A DNA stretch of 64,000 nucleotides from SCUB01 sp041918675 (GCA_041918675.1 JAYRVF010000012.1:186001-250000); one strand, 5' to 3'. Shown: positions 1 through 10,125, numbered from the stretch's first letter. The notes: generated by a model not told the origin, from the sequence alone. A program made the numbers and translations.

Positions 1-2
1 GC

Positions 3-28
3 AAAACGGCCGGCATGGCGCCGGCCGT
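3..28 (-). terminator. Rho-independent terminator after trxA
   Basis: An 8-bp perfect GC stem (positions 7-14 with 20-27) is followed on the minus strand by a short T run (TTTTG). It lies about 60 bases past the trxA stop, so it most likely ends the addB-addA-trxA transcript. Confidence 0.65.
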
Positions 29-84
29 CGCATATTCGCTGGATCTTGGCTGGCAAGCCGTGTTGTCCGGCTTGCCGCGCCGCC

Positions 85-405
85 TCACACGGCGGCGGTG
101 ATCCACTGTTGCAGCTTCTGCTTCGGCGCCGCGCCGATCTGGCGCGAGGCGATCTGCCCGCCCTTGAAGATCATCAGCGTCGGAATCGACATGATGCCGT
201 ATTTCGAGGCCGTCTGCGGATTCTCGTCGACGTTGAGCTTCACGATCTTGACCTTTTCGCCCATCGCCGTGGCGATCTCGTCAAGCGCCGGCGCGATCAT
301 GCGGCAGGGCCCGCACCATTCCGCCCAGAAGTCCACGACCACGGGACCCGATGCCTTGATGACTTCCGATTCGAAATTTGCGTCCGATACCTTGCTGACA
401 GACAT
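85..405 (-). CDS. trxA: Thioredoxin 1
   Basis: This is a 106-residue cytoplasmic thioredoxin, the usual length, which reduces protein disulfides with electrons from thioredoxin reductase. The WCGPC active site is at residues 30-34, inside the typical VDFWAEWCGPCRM strand-helix segment, and the cis-proline motif SIPTLMIF follows later. An in-frame upstream extension exists, but the family begins at the MSVSKVSD methionine at 405. It sits 84 bases downstream of addA on the same strand, an arrangement common in Hyphomicrobiales, where folC usually follows (outside this window). Confidence 0.96.
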   Translation of the reverse strand: MSVSKVSDANFESEVIKASGPVVVDFWAEWCGPCRMIAPALDEIATAMGEKVKIVKLNVDENPQTASKYGIMSIPTLMIFKGGQIASRQIGAAPKQKLQQWITAAV

Positions 406-489
406 GATCTTCGTCTTCCTCGCGTTCTGGGAATCGATGGTGCGACTTTGTTCCAACCTAGGAAGCGAGTCCCCCATGGTCAAGGATCC

Positions 490-3400
490 TCATGGGGCCA
501 AAATGCGGGCCAGCTCTGCGTCGAGCGCCTGCGCCGAAACCTCCATCATTTCAGATGCTTCCGTCCAGAGAAGGGCGGCCCTGACGGTGCGCTCCCGATA
601 GATGCTGGAAAGCAAGGCGCGATAGAGCGCGAGCTGGCGGGAATAGGCGAGCGGCGGTTCGGCGGGGTGATAGGGATTGGTCTTGAAATCGACGATGAAG
701 ACCTCCGTCGGCGTCACCGTGAGACGATCGATCTGGCCCGCGACCGAAACGAAGCTTCCGTCCGCGCGGGGCAACTTTCCCACGATTGGCACCTCCGCGC
801 GGCTTGAAGGACCGAACACGCGAGCAAAGCGCGCATCCTCGATCAGCGCCAAGACGCGATCGCCGACGCGGGCGCGCGCTTCGTCGCTCCAGTCGGCGGC
901 ATTGCGGACGAGAAACCGCTCGGCCGCCTCGCGCCGCCGCGCCGGCGCGATCTCCGGAAGCGACTGCAACAGGCGATGGACGAGTATGCCGCGGCGGCGC
1001 GCCTCGCGCCGGGTCTCCCGCGTCCCGCGCGCGCGCGAGGTCGCGACATTCTCGTCCGCGATGTCGGAGGGGCGCAGCACGCGGTGCGCGGCGGCGGTGG
1101 GCGCGACCGGGCGCAGAAGTTCCTCGGGCAGCGTCGCGGGCGCGGCCTTCGGCGAAACCGCCTTGCCGGGCAGTCCCCAGGCTTCGCCCGGCTTGCGAAA
1201 CCGCGTGAACTCGCCCGTCGGCGATTCGAGTTCCTCGCGCGCGAGCGGGGCCGCCTCGAGCCCGTCGCGGATCAGCGCGTACCAACTGTCGGGCCGCACT
1301 TCCTTGACGTTGCGATCGAGATAGCCGCAGACGATGAGGCGTTCGGCCGCGCGTGTCATCGCAACGTAAAGAAGCCGGCGGGACTCGTCCTCGGCCTCCT
1401 TCGCGGCCGCGGCGCGGGCGGCCGCCACGGCGGCGCAGTCGTCCTCCTTGCGGCCGGTCCAGACCAGCGGTCCCTTGCCGGCGTGGTCGCCCGTCGCCGG
1501 GCGCAAGGCGATCAGCCGAAAGCCCTTGCGGCTTGCCGGCGGCGACATCGTATCGGGCAGGAACACCACCGGCGCCTCCAGGCCCTTGGCGCCGTGCACC
1601 GTCATGACGCGCACTTCGTCGCGCGAGATTTCGAGATCGCGCTTGACCTCGGTCTCCGCCGCCCGCAGCCAGCCGAGGAAGCCTTGCAGCGTCGCGGGCT
1701 CGGCGCGCTCATAGGCGAGCGCGGCTTCGAGAAATTCATCGAGCGCGTCATTGGCCTCGTGGCCGAGACGGCGCGCGATGCGCGCGCGGCCGCCATCGCC
1801 GCCGAGCACATCGGCGAAGAAGGCGAAGGGTGAAAGGCGCGCGGCATTGGTCTCGTAGCGCCGCAACCGGTCGAGCATCGCCGCGAGCGAGGCGTCGTCG
1901 CGCGCCTTGTGTTCCAGCGCCGCGCGCAGGCTCGCCGCGCGTCCATGCGCCAGCGCGAACAAATCCGCCTCGCCGGGGTCGTTCGCGCAAAGGCCGAACA
2001 GCGGGCTCTTGAGCGCGATCGCGAGCGAGAGGTCGTCCCGCGGCATCAGCAGCGCGTCGGCGAGCGCCATCAGATCGGCGACCGCGATGTGGTCGGTCAG
2101 CGTCAACCGGTCGGCGCCGGCGACGGGAACGTTGCGCTGCTTCAGCGCCTGGATGACGGAGTCGAACAGCACGCCGCGCTTGCGCACCAGGACGAGGATG
2201 TCCTTCGGACGCAGCGGCCGCCGCGCGTCCTCGTCATTGAGACGGCCGGTCCATTCCCCGCCCGCGACGAGCCGGTCGATCTCGGCGGCGATCCGCCGGG
2301 CAAGACGAACCGGCGCGCTGGTTTCGCTGACGGTGTCGAAGGGCGCGCGCCAACCGACCGGATCGTCCCGCTTGTCCGGCAATTCCGGTTGCCAGAGATC
2401 GATCGCGGAGGGCGCGGCGTCGGCGAGCGCCTGATGCACCGGCGGGCCCTCGCCCGCCGAACCGATGCTCGCGTGGATCTCCTCGCGCTGGAACACGCCG
2501 TCGACGCCGGCGAGAATCGTCGGCCCCGAGCGGAACGACAGGTCCAGCCTGACCTTGTCGAATTTCATGTCGGCCTCGGCGAAGGCCTTGGCGAATCGCC
2601 GCCGCCAATGCTCGAATTCCCTCGGATCGGCGCCCTGAAACGAGAAGATCGACTGCTTCTCGTCGCCGACGGCGAACACGGTGCGCTTGAGCGGTCCGCG
2701 CGCGCCGGCGCCGGCGGTGAATTCGGAGATCAGCCGCGCGATGATTTGCCATTGTCGCGGGCTCGTGTCCTGGGCCTCGTCGATGAGGACGTGATCGATG
2801 CCCTGGTCGAGCTTGTAGTGGACCCAGCCGATGTCGGTGTCGTTGAGCAGGTCGAGCGTCTTGTCGATGAGGTCGTCGAAGTCGAGCAGGCCGCGCCGCC
2901 GCTTCTCGCGCCGATAGCGCCGCGTCACTTCGCCCGCGAGGGTCATCAACGCGTCGGTGCGCGCGCGAATGGCGGCGGCCCGCCATTTCTCGGTCAGCGC
3001 CGCGACGCGCGGCTGTTCGCGCTCGAACAGGGCGGCGATGTCGGGATGGGATTTCGCGAACGCCTTGGTCACGATCGCGTCGCGCAACTTCGCCGCGCCG
3101 CCGCTGGTCGTCCAGAACAGATCGAGATAGCGCGCGACGCGGGCGCCTCCGGTGGCGGCTAAGGCATCCGTCAAGTCTCTTGCCCGCGCGGCGTCGCGGG
3201 ACGAACCGCCGGCAAGCCTCGCCGCGATATCGCGCCATCGCGTGGGCGGCAGATGCGGCCCCTCGACGATCTCGCGCGCGATCGTCTCGGTCGTCTCGTC
3301 CGGCGCGAGCCCGAGCGCGGGGCCAAGATCATCCGCGCGCGCCGGCGCGTCGCGTGAAACTTGACGCAGGACGTCGCCCAGCATGTCGCGGAAGGTGACG

Positions 3401-3972
3401 TCGGCGGCGTGCGCCATCACCACGGCGAGCGCGCGGCCGAATTCGCCCTCCGGCCGCCACGCGGCGTCGAGGAGAACGGCAAGGCTCGCGCGTTCCATCG
3501 TCTCGTCGCGTTCGCGTTCCTCCAGAACCGTGAAGTCCGAGGCGACGCGCGCCTCGAACGGAAACTTCTGCAACAGCCGCGTGCAGAGCGCGTGGATGGT
3601 CTGGATCTTGAGCCCGCCCGGCGTTTCCAGCGCGGTGGCGAACAGGCGCCGCGCCTGGGCGCGCGTCGCCGGGTCCGGGCGCCTCGCGCCGATCTCGACG
3701 ACCGCCTTGTCGAGCGCGTCGTCGGCAAGCCCCACCCATTCGCCGAGGCGCTCGAACACGCGCTGCGCCATGTTCGCGGCGGCGGCCTTGGTGAAGGTGA
3801 TGCAGAGGATTCGCTCGGGCGGCGTGCCGTTCAGGAGCAGGCGGATGACCCGATTGGCGAGGACATGCGTCTTGCCGGAGCCGGCATTGGCGGCGACGAA
3901 GACGGAAGCCTCGGGATCGGCGGCGCGCGCCTGATCCTCGCGCACCTTGGCCGGGATGGCGCGCTCGCTCAC
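490..3972 (-). CDS. addA: ATP-dependent helicase-nuclease subunit A
   Basis: AddA (1160 residues) is the UvrD-type helicase and nuclease subunit of AddAB, which resects double-strand breaks for RecA loading, the role of RecBCD elsewhere. The Walker A motif ANAGSGKT lies at residues 28-35, the Walker B-like LIDEAQDTSPRQW near the middle, and the C-terminal RecB-family nuclease motif ends in VDFKTNPYHP. The start is a GTG at 3972 that overlaps the addB stop (GTGA) and is preceded by GGGGAGG. The longer open frame upstream is only a shadow of addB. The length matches the alphaproteobacterial family. Confidence 0.95.
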   Translation of the reverse strand: MSERAIPAKVREDQARAADPEASVFVAANAGSGKTHVLANRVIRLLLNGTPPERILCITFTKAAAANMAQRVFERLGEWVGLADDALDKAVVEIGARRPDPATRAQARRLFATALETPGGLKIQTIHALCTRLLQKFPFEARVASDFTVLEERERDETMERASLAVLLDAAWRPEGEFGRALAVVMAHAADVTFRDMLGDVLRQVSRDAPARADDLGPALGLAPDETTETIAREIVEGPHLPPTRWRDIAARLAGGSSRDAARARDLTDALAATGGARVARYLDLFWTTSGGAAKLRDAIVTKAFAKSHPDIAALFEREQPRVAALTEKWRAAAIRARTDALMTLAGEVTRRYRREKRRRGLLDFDDLIDKTLDLLNDTDIGWVHYKLDQGIDHVLIDEAQDTSPRQWQIIARLISEFTAGAGARGPLKRTVFAVGDEKQSIFSFQGADPREFEHWRRRFAKAFAEADMKFDKVRLDLSFRSGPTILAGVDGVFQREEIHASIGSAGEGPPVHQALADAAPSAIDLWQPELPDKRDDPVGWRAPFDTVSETSAPVRLARRIAAEIDRLVAGGEWTGRLNDEDARRPLRPKDILVLVRKRGVLFDSVIQALKQRNVPVAGADRLTLTDHIAVADLMALADALLMPRDDLSLAIALKSPLFGLCANDPGEADLFALAHGRAASLRAALEHKARDDASLAAMLDRLRRYETNAARLSPFAFFADVLGGDGGRARIARRLGHEANDALDEFLEAALAYERAEPATLQGFLGWLRAAETEVKRDLEISRDEVRVMTVHGAKGLEAPVVFLPDTMSPPASRKGFRLIALRPATGDHAGKGPLVWTGRKEDDCAAVAAARAAAAKEAEDESRRLLYVAMTRAAERLIVCGYLDRNVKEVRPDSWYALIRDGLEAAPLAREELESPTGEFTRFRKPGEAWGLPGKAVSPKAAPATLPEELLRPVAPTAAAHRVLRPSDIADENVATSRARGTRETRREARRRGILVHRLLQSLPEIAPARRREAAERFLVRNAADWSDEARARVGDRVLALIEDARFARVFGPSSRAEVPIVGKLPRADGSFVSVAGQIDRLTVTPTEVFIVDFKTNPYHPAEPPLAYSRQLALYRALLSSIYRERTVRAALLWTEASEMMEVSAQALDAELARILAP

Positions 3973-6900
3973 GATTGCGCCTCCCCACCGGTCGCCCCGC
4001 CGCTGTCGGACCATTCCTTCACGCGCGCGAGATGGTCGTATTCGCCGTAACGGTCCTGCCACATCGGCAAGACGAGCGAACGGTAGGGCGTGTCGGGTGC
4101 GTCGAACCGGCGCACCAGTTCCTCGAGCTCGGCGCGCGCCTTGCCGGCGGCTTCGTCGGGCGTGAGGACGTCGTCCTTTTCGGCGAGATCGACGGGTCTT
4201 TCCTCGCCGGCCGGTTCGTTGCCGGACAGGCGGACATAGACGAGGCCGGCGACGCTCGCGCCCGCGTCGATGCCGGCGAAGCCGCCCGCGCGCAGGATGG
4301 CGGCTTCGAGAAGGAGCTGCGGCGACAGGCCCGCGCGTACCTGCTTGCTGGTGGGAACCGATCCGGTCTTGTAGTCGAGAATGACGTAGCTTCCGTCGGG
4401 CCGCCGCTCGATGCGATCGGCGCGCGCGGTGAGCGTGAAGGCGCGATCGCCGAGCGGAAACGACAGGTTCCCGGAGATTTCGGCGAAAATGGCGGCGATG
4501 TCGCCGCGCCGCGCCGCCTCCCAGTCGTTGACGAGCCATGTCGCGATGCGGACGAAGCGCGGCCACCACAGCGCGCGCGCCTCGGCATTGGCGAGAAGGG
4601 GCGCGAAGCGCGCCCGGCCCAATTCGATGAGGCGGGCGAGCGCGTCGGTGGACGACGGCTCCCTCGCGCCGCGCGCATCGTCCAGGGCGTTGCTTCGCGC
4701 GCGTTCTTGGGCGAAATCGCCGATCGCGGCGTGGATCGCCGAACCGCGTTCGGCCGGCCCCGGAGGAAGATCGATCGCCGCGAGCGGGACGAGGCCGAGC
4801 ACGTGGCGGGCGTGGATCGTGTAGGGATCGCGCAGCCAGGCATCGATCTCGGTCACCGAAAGCCGGGTCGGCCGGGCCGCGCGCGGCGGCTTCGGCTCGG
4901 GCCGCGCCACCGGCGCATAGGAGGCCGCCCGGTCGAGCGCGCGCGCCCAGTCGAGATAGATCCGGCCGCGTTCGAGTGCCTCCAACCACGCCGTCTCGCC
5001 GCCGACCGCCTTGAGGCGGTGGAGAAATCGCGAGGCGACCGTGGGCGCGGTGCCCTTGCGCGCCGCGCGGGTGAGGATGCATCGCCGCGCGCCCATGAGC
5101 TGGACGAGATCATGCGCCGACAGGCCGATGCGACGTTCGGGAAGATCGAGGCCGAGATGTTGGCGCATCGGCCGGTTGAGCCAGGGGTCGGTGTGGGTCT
5201 CCGGCGGCCAGCCGCCCTCGACGAGCCCGCCGATGATGACGCGATCATGCGTCGTCAGGCGCGCTTCGAGCGGGCCGAGAATGCGCAGTCTCGCCTCCGG
5301 CGCGCCCGGCCGCCGCACCACACGCCCGGCGATGAGGGCCTCGAACGCGTCGGCATAGGCGTCGGCGTCGATCGGGAGCAACGCCGCGTCGCCGGCCTCG
5401 AGCAACTCCTCGAACGCGCCCCCGAGCGCCGCGCCGTCATCGCCCTCATAGGCCGCGACGCGATGATCGTCCTCGCGCGCGAGCGCCTCGATCGCGGCGC
5501 GGTGATCGAAAGCGATGTCGGCGAGGCACGCGCCGCCCGTTGCGACGCGCCGCGCGAGAGGGGCGAGAATATCGGCGAGCAAGGCGACAAGCGCGCGCGC
5601 CTCGGCGATGGCCGTCGTGGTGAGCCGCGCGGCCGGATCGGTCTTGCGTAACGCCGATGCTTCGCCGCGCGAGAGCTTGGCGTGATCCTCGGCGAAATCG
5701 GCAAGCGCGGCGTCAAGCGCCGCCGCGCCCGGGGCCCGGCGCGGTCCGCGCAACGCGGCGAGTTCGAGCGCGACGATGGCGTCGCGATGGCCGTCCCGCG
5801 CGCGACCTCCGCGGAACAGCGAATGCTTGAGCAGCGCGAGCAGCGGCAACGGCGCGAACCCGTCAAGGCCGACTTCGGCCACCAGGCGCGCGAAAACGCC
5901 GGCCGGGGTCTGGGGGAGGGGATCGCCGCCGGAATCATCGAATTCGAGGTTCCAGCGCGCGAGCGCCGCGATAACCCGGCGCGCGAGCTCGCGGTCGGGC
6001 GTCACCAACGCGGCCGAGCTGTTCGCCTCGGCCGCCTCGCGCAGCGCCACCGCGATCGCGAGCGCCTCCTCTTCCGGATTGGCGGCCTCGACGATCGCGA
6101 GCTCCGCCATGGCCCGCGCGATCGCCGCGCGTTCGGGCGCGCGCGCGAGCCGCGTGCTCCAGAGCGCGGTCGCCGAGGCCGGCCGCATCGTCTCCGACAT
6201 CAGCGTCTCGCGCGCGGTCGTCTCACCCGCGCCGAGCGAAATGACGTCCGCGCGCGTCACGCCGAACCGGTCAAGGAGCGCGCGCATCGCGTATTGCGGA
6301 TGTCCATGCGCGGGCGGAACCGATGGCCGGCCTCGCGCGGCGCCTCGCGGCCGGGCATCGGCCCCCGCGATCAGCTCCCATGATTCGTCGTCGAGAAGGA
6401 GATCGAGCCCCGGCAGCACCACCGCGCCGTCGGCAAGCTCCGCGACGGCCTTGAGGAACCGCGCGGTCGCGGGCATCGAGCCGGTGGAACCGGCGGCGAT
6501 CACCGGTCCCCTTCGCGCGCGCAGGAGATCGGCTTCCGCCGCGATCAGCCGGTCGCGCCGTTCGGCCGGCTCGATCGCGCCGCGCTCGGCGAGTATCGCG
6601 GGCCATGCGACCCTGGCGACCTTCAGGAAGGCGAGCGTGAGCTGCCAATAGCGGTCGAATTCCTCCGGCACCAGCGCGTCGAGCCCGTCCCAGTCGACGC
6701 CGCGTGTCGTCATGTCGTCCATCAGCCGGGCGAGATCGTCGGCAAGGCGCAGGGCGGAGGCGGGCCCCGCGATCACGGTCGGCTCGTCGCCGGGCGCGTT
6801 GCCGCCGGCCTGTTCGGCCCAATGCATGATCAAGCGCGCGAGCAGAAGTCGGCGCTCCATTCCCCCGATCGCCGGCGGGATCGCAAGGGAAGCTTCCGCG

Positions 6901-7169
6901 TCGGCGGATTGGGCGAAGACGAGGTCGTCCTCGTCGACATCGCCGAGCGCGACGATGCGCGGCAGAATGACGGCGTCGGCGTCGATCGCCTCAAGAAACG
7001 TATCGCGCGCGAGCCGGCAGGCGCGGCGAGTCGGAAGATAGAGCGACACGTCGGCGAGGCGGCCGGGATCGCCGCGCGCCTCGAAGCCCTCGACGAGACG
7101 GCCGTCGATCAGCGCGTCGATCAGCGCGCGCAGAAACGGCCGTGACGGCGGTATGGTGAAGACGCGCAT
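3969..7169 (-). CDS. addB: Double-strand break repair protein AddB
   Basis: AddB (1066 residues) pairs with AddA. It carries an inactivated helicase-like N-terminal half (LPTRRACRLARD region, residues about 47-58) and an active RecB-family nuclease at the C-terminus, seen as the ADRIERRPDGSYVILDYKTG segment. No cysteine follows the nuclease motif, so the 4Fe-4S cluster of Firmicutes AddB appears absent; as far as I know this is the usual alphaproteobacterial form. The stop overlaps the addA GTG start by four bases, which implies coupled synthesis of the two subunits. Confidence 0.93.
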   Translation of the reverse strand: MRVFTIPPSRPFLRALIDALIDGRLVEGFEARGDPGRLADVSLYLPTRRACRLARDTFLEAIDADAVILPRIVALGDVDEDDLVFAQSADAEASLAIPPAIGGMERRLLLARLIMHWAEQAGGNAPGDEPTVIAGPASALRLADDLARLMDDMTTRGVDWDGLDALVPEEFDRYWQLTLAFLKVARVAWPAILAERGAIEPAERRDRLIAAEADLLRARRGPVIAAGSTGSMPATARFLKAVAELADGAVVLPGLDLLLDDESWELIAGADARPRGAARGRPSVPPAHGHPQYAMRALLDRFGVTRADVISLGAGETTARETLMSETMRPASATALWSTRLARAPERAAIARAMAELAIVEAANPEEEALAIAVALREAAEANSSAALVTPDRELARRVIAALARWNLEFDDSGGDPLPQTPAGVFARLVAEVGLDGFAPLPLLALLKHSLFRGGRARDGHRDAIVALELAALRGPRRAPGAAALDAALADFAEDHAKLSRGEASALRKTDPAARLTTTAIAEARALVALLADILAPLARRVATGGACLADIAFDHRAAIEALAREDDHRVAAYEGDDGAALGGAFEELLEAGDAALLPIDADAYADAFEALIAGRVVRRPGAPEARLRILGPLEARLTTHDRVIIGGLVEGGWPPETHTDPWLNRPMRQHLGLDLPERRIGLSAHDLVQLMGARRCILTRAARKGTAPTVASRFLHRLKAVGGETAWLEALERGRIYLDWARALDRAASYAPVARPEPKPPRAARPTRLSVTEIDAWLRDPYTIHARHVLGLVPLAAIDLPPGPAERGSAIHAAIGDFAQERARSNALDDARGAREPSSTDALARLIELGRARFAPLLANAEARALWWPRFVRIATWLVNDWEAARRGDIAAIFAEISGNLSFPLGDRAFTLTARADRIERRPDGSYVILDYKTGSVPTSKQVRAGLSPQLLLEAAILRAGGFAGIDAGASVAGLVYVRLSGNEPAGEERPVDLAEKDDVLTPDEAAGKARAELEELVRRFDAPDTPYRSLVLPMWQDRYGEYDHLARVKEWSDSGGATGGEAQS

Positions 7170-7270
7170 GCCGCAACCTGATTCGCCCTGGCACCATCAT
7201 GGCACGGGGACGGCGCGCGGTGCAGCGCGGGCAAGGGTCGCGCGCGCGTCTTGATCCGATTTGGACGGGG

Positions 7271-7993
7271 TCAGCGCCGATGTTCGGCGATCGCGGCCTC
7301 GGCCCGCGAGATGGCTTCCACGGTGCCGACATGCATCCACACGCCGTCGAGCGGCAGGCCGAACAGGCGGCCGGCGGCGGCCGCGCGGTCGAACAGGACC
7401 GTCAGCGCGAATTCGCCTTCGGGGGCGTTCGCGAAAAGCGCGGGCGCCAGGATCGCGGCGCCGGCGAAGACGTAAGGGGCCCTCCCGCTCGCCTCGCGCC
7501 GGGTCAGGCGGCCATCGCCATCCATGCCGAAGTCGCCGGGGCCGGCATAGCCGATGCTTCCGACCGTCGGCGCGAGCAGCAGCAGGCAGTCCATGCGCGC
7601 GGGATCGAAGGCCTCGGCCAACCGCGACAGGTTCGAGCGCGGCCCGTCGATCCACAACGTGTCGGCGTTGAGATGGAAGAACGGCTCGGCGCCGATGCGC
7701 GCGAGCGCGCGCGCGACGCCGCCGCCGGTGCCCAGGATCATGCCGCGTTCGTCGGAAATGACGATCGTGGGGTGGGCGCGGGTCGCGACATGGCGTTCGA
7801 TTTGATCGGCGAGGTAATGCACGTTGACGACGGCGCGCGCGACGCCCTCGGCGGCAACCTTGTCGAGGACATGATCGAGCAGGGCCTTGCCGGCGACCTC
7901 GACGAGGGGCTTGGGACGGTGGTCGGTGAGCGGCCTCATGCGCGTGCCGAGACCGGCGGCAAGCACCATCGCTGTCGTGGGTTTGACGGACAT
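7271..7993 (-). CDS. murU: Sugar nucleotidyltransferase, likely MurU
   Basis: This 240-residue protein has the nucleotidyltransferase signature LAAGLGTRMRPLTDHRPKP at the N-terminus and DVDG-type metal-site segments later. In the known AmgK-MurU pathway, MurU uridylylates N-acetylmuramate-1-phosphate to UDP-MurNAc, bypassing de novo synthesis. The kinase partner AmgK is encoded just upstream (TsaE-AmgK fusion at 8560-10107), with only a PilZ gene between, which supports MurU over a GlmU or mannose-1-phosphate role. A GTG at 8008 is an alternative start five codons earlier. It is about 100 bases upstream of addB on the same strand. Confidence 0.85.
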   Translation of the reverse strand: MSVKPTTAMVLAAGLGTRMRPLTDHRPKPLVEVAGKALLDHVLDKVAAEGVARAVVNVHYLADQIERHVATRAHPTIVISDERGMILGTGGGVARALARIGAEPFFHLNADTLWIDGPRSNLSRLAEAFDPARMDCLLLLAPTVGSIGYAGPGDFGMDGDGRLTRREASGRAPYVFAGAAILAPALFANAPEGEFALTVLFDRAAAAGRLFGLPLDGVWMHVGTVEAISRAEAAIAEHRR

Positions 7994-8102
7994 GCCTTCT
8001 CGTATCACGGCGCGGGGCGCGCGGGTGGGCGATCAAGCCGCGCGAGCAGGCCGCATGGTGGCCGCGCGCCGTATCGAGGCGAGGCTTGCCCCAAGGGGTC
8101 CG

Positions 8103-8429
8103 CTAGACCTCGACGACCATGGCGTTGGGCGAGCGCCGCTGCGGCTTCTTCTTCTTTTCGGTCTGCTTGAGGAAGCGCACGCCGATCTGGTCGCCATTGA
8201 CCCAGGCAAGCTCGCAGCGCCGATAGGCGAGGCCGGTCGAGGAAAGCAGCAGGAAGAATTCCTTCAAATTGAGGCCCTCGACGCTGCCTTCGACGGTCAG
8301 GCGCGCGCCGTTTTCCGCGACGTCCTCCATGATGCAGCTCCGCCGCCAGGTGCCGTCGATGCCCATCATGTGGGCGGCATAACCGCGCTCGAAAGCGATG
8401 CGGTCGCCCTTCCTCCGTTCCGTTCCCAT
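8103..8429 (-). CDS. PilZ-domain protein
   Basis: A 108-residue protein that resembles a single PilZ domain. An arginine-rich N-terminus (TERRKGDR) stands where the cyclic-di-GMP RxxxR motif is expected, followed by a short beta-rich body with DVAENGARL near the D/NxSxxG position. The second motif is imperfect, so ligand binding is uncertain. The C-terminus is basic (KKKKPQRR). It lies between the amgK fusion and murU on the same strand. A link to cell-wall recycling is inference from position only. Confidence 0.7.
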   Translation of the reverse strand: MGTERRKGDRIAFERGYAAHMMGIDGTWRRSCIMEDVAENGARLTVEGSVEGLNLKEFFLLLSSTGLAYRRCELAWVNGDQIGVRFLKQTEKKKKPQRRSPNAMVVEV

Positions 8430-8559
8430 GTGCTGCTCTCCACGAAACGCATACGCGACGCCGAACCGCGCCGGCGGCTGGCCGGCGTGCGGGTAATCCC
8501 CGCCTAAGAAACCATGGCCTGGCTAACAAGGTGTGAAGGGATAGGGACGGAAGCCGCAA

Positions 8560-10107
8560 TCAGGGCGCGGCCGGCGCGTTCGGCGCGGGGACATTGGCCG
8601 TATACCAGTCCCGCAGCCCCTCCATCGCGGGATGGCCGAGCGCGCGCTGAAGGTAGTTCCATACCCGAGGCTGATGCCGCAAATATTGCGGCTTGCCGTC
8701 ACGCCGGTTGAGACGGGCGAAAATGCCCAGGATCTTCGTCGCCCGCTGGCCGGCAAGGGCCGCGTAGCTTGCCGCGAAGGCGGCGGCGTCGAAATCGTCC
8801 CGCGCCGCGCGCCGCGCCCGCACGTAGCGGGCGAACAATCCGATCTCATGTTCCTCGGAAACGTCGACGCGCGCGTCCTGCAGCAGCGAGGCCAGGTCAT
8901 AGGCGGGCGGGCCCATCACCGCGTCCTGGAAGTCGATCAGTCCGACGCGCGCGGTGTCGGGACGGGAGGCGAGCCAGATCAGGTTCGGCGAATGGAAGTC
9001 GCGCAGCACCCAAGTCGGCGGACCGGCGATCGCGGGACCGAGCGTCTTGCGCCAGAGCGCGGCGAATTCGGCGCGCGCCGTTGCGGACGCGCTCGCGCCG
9101 CGATCGACGAGATACCAGTCGAGCAGAAGGCTTGCCTCGATCAGAAAGGCGTCGAGATCGTAGGGCGGAATGACATGGGCCACATGCGGCGTGACTTGCA
9201 GCGTGTCGGGCAGGCTTTCCTGGTGCAGGGAGGCGAGCATGTCGACGGCGATTTCATAGCGCGCGATATCGGGTCGCGGCGGCTCGCCGTGAACGAAGCT
9301 CTCGCCGCCGAGGTCCTCGATGATGAGAAATCCGCGCTCGATGTCGGCATGGTGGATGTCGGGCGCCGAATAGCCGCGCTCGCGCAGGCCGTGGGCCATG
9401 GCGATGAAGGGCCTCACATTCTCGGCCAGATGAACCGCGGCGCTGTAGCTGCGCCCGTCATGGATCGCCGGTCCGTCCGGGCGCGGCGGGGAATTCATCA
9501 CGATCACGCTGTCCCCTCCGCGCAGCAGCCGCGCATAGGAACGGCTCGATGCGTCCCCGGCGACGCGCTTGCGCTCGGCGTCGGCGAGCCGCGCCGCGCC
9601 GATGAAATCGCGCAAGGCGGCGAGCCGGGCGACGATGGCCGCGCCCTTGCCGCGGCCGGTGGCGGTGATGACGCGCGCGGTCGGCCCGAGCGCGGCGACA
9701 TGGCGCAGCGCGAGGTCGACGCGGTCCTCGGGCAGCAAGTCCCCGGCGCGCTCCGGCCATTCGATCAACACCAACGCGTCGTCCGGCCATGGAAGCAGGC
9801 CAAGCTCCTCGATATCGGCGGGCGCGCCGAGCCGGTAGAAATCGGCGTGCACGATCGGGCCCGAGGCCAGATCGTAGTTCTGGACGAGCGTGAAGGTCGG
9901 GCTCGGCACCTCGAAGTCGCCGTCTCCCGCCATGAAGCGGATCAGCGCGCGGGCCGCGGCCGTCTTGCCGCCGCCGAGATCACCGGAAAGCGCGATGACG
10001 TCGCCCTTGCCGACCAGGAGCCCGAGATCGGCCATGAAGCGCGCGGTCGCGTGCTCGTCGGCGAGCGTCGCTTCGAATGCGAAAGTGTCTGGCATCGTGA
10101 CCGGCAT
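8560..10107 (-). CDS. TsaE-AmgK fusion protein
   Basis: A 515-residue two-domain protein. Residues 1 to about 150 are TsaE, the ATPase needed with TsaB and TsaD for tRNA t6A synthesis; the P-loop SGDLGGGKTAAARAL and the PSPTFTLV motif are clear. Residues about 175-515 are an aminoglycoside-phosphotransferase-type kinase with DASSRSYARL, the catalytic loop VLRDFHSPNLIW and the metal motif LIDFQDAVMGPP, matching the MurNAc/GlcNAc anomeric kinase AmgK. Such fusions are known in alphaproteobacteria. It lies 18 bases downstream of the divL-like gene. A second start is possible four codons in, at 10095. Confidence 0.88.
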   Translation of the reverse strand: MPVTMPDTFAFEATLADEHATARFMADLGLLVGKGDVIALSGDLGGGKTAAARALIRFMAGDGDFEVPSPTFTLVQNYDLASGPIVHADFYRLGAPADIEELGLLPWPDDALVLIEWPERAGDLLPEDRVDLALRHVAALGPTARVITATGRGKGAAIVARLAALRDFIGAARLADAERKRVAGDASSRSYARLLRGGDSVIVMNSPPRPDGPAIHDGRSYSAAVHLAENVRPFIAMAHGLRERGYSAPDIHHADIERGFLIIEDLGGESFVHGEPPRPDIARYEIAVDMLASLHQESLPDTLQVTPHVAHVIPPYDLDAFLIEASLLLDWYLVDRGASASATARAEFAALWRKTLGPAIAGPPTWVLRDFHSPNLIWLASRPDTARVGLIDFQDAVMGPPAYDLASLLQDARVDVSEEHEIGLFARYVRARRAARDDFDAAAFAASYAALAGQRATKILGIFARLNRRDGKPQYLRHQPRVWNYLQRALGHPAMEGLRDWYTANVPAPNAPAAP

Positions 10108-10125
10108 CGATGTCGCGTCGGCGGA

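Noticed and set aside
490..5082. A 1530-residue open frame covering addA and the 3' part of addB
   Set aside because: Its first 370 residues are arginine-rich shadow of addB; AddA starts at the GTG at 3972 that overlaps the addB stop.
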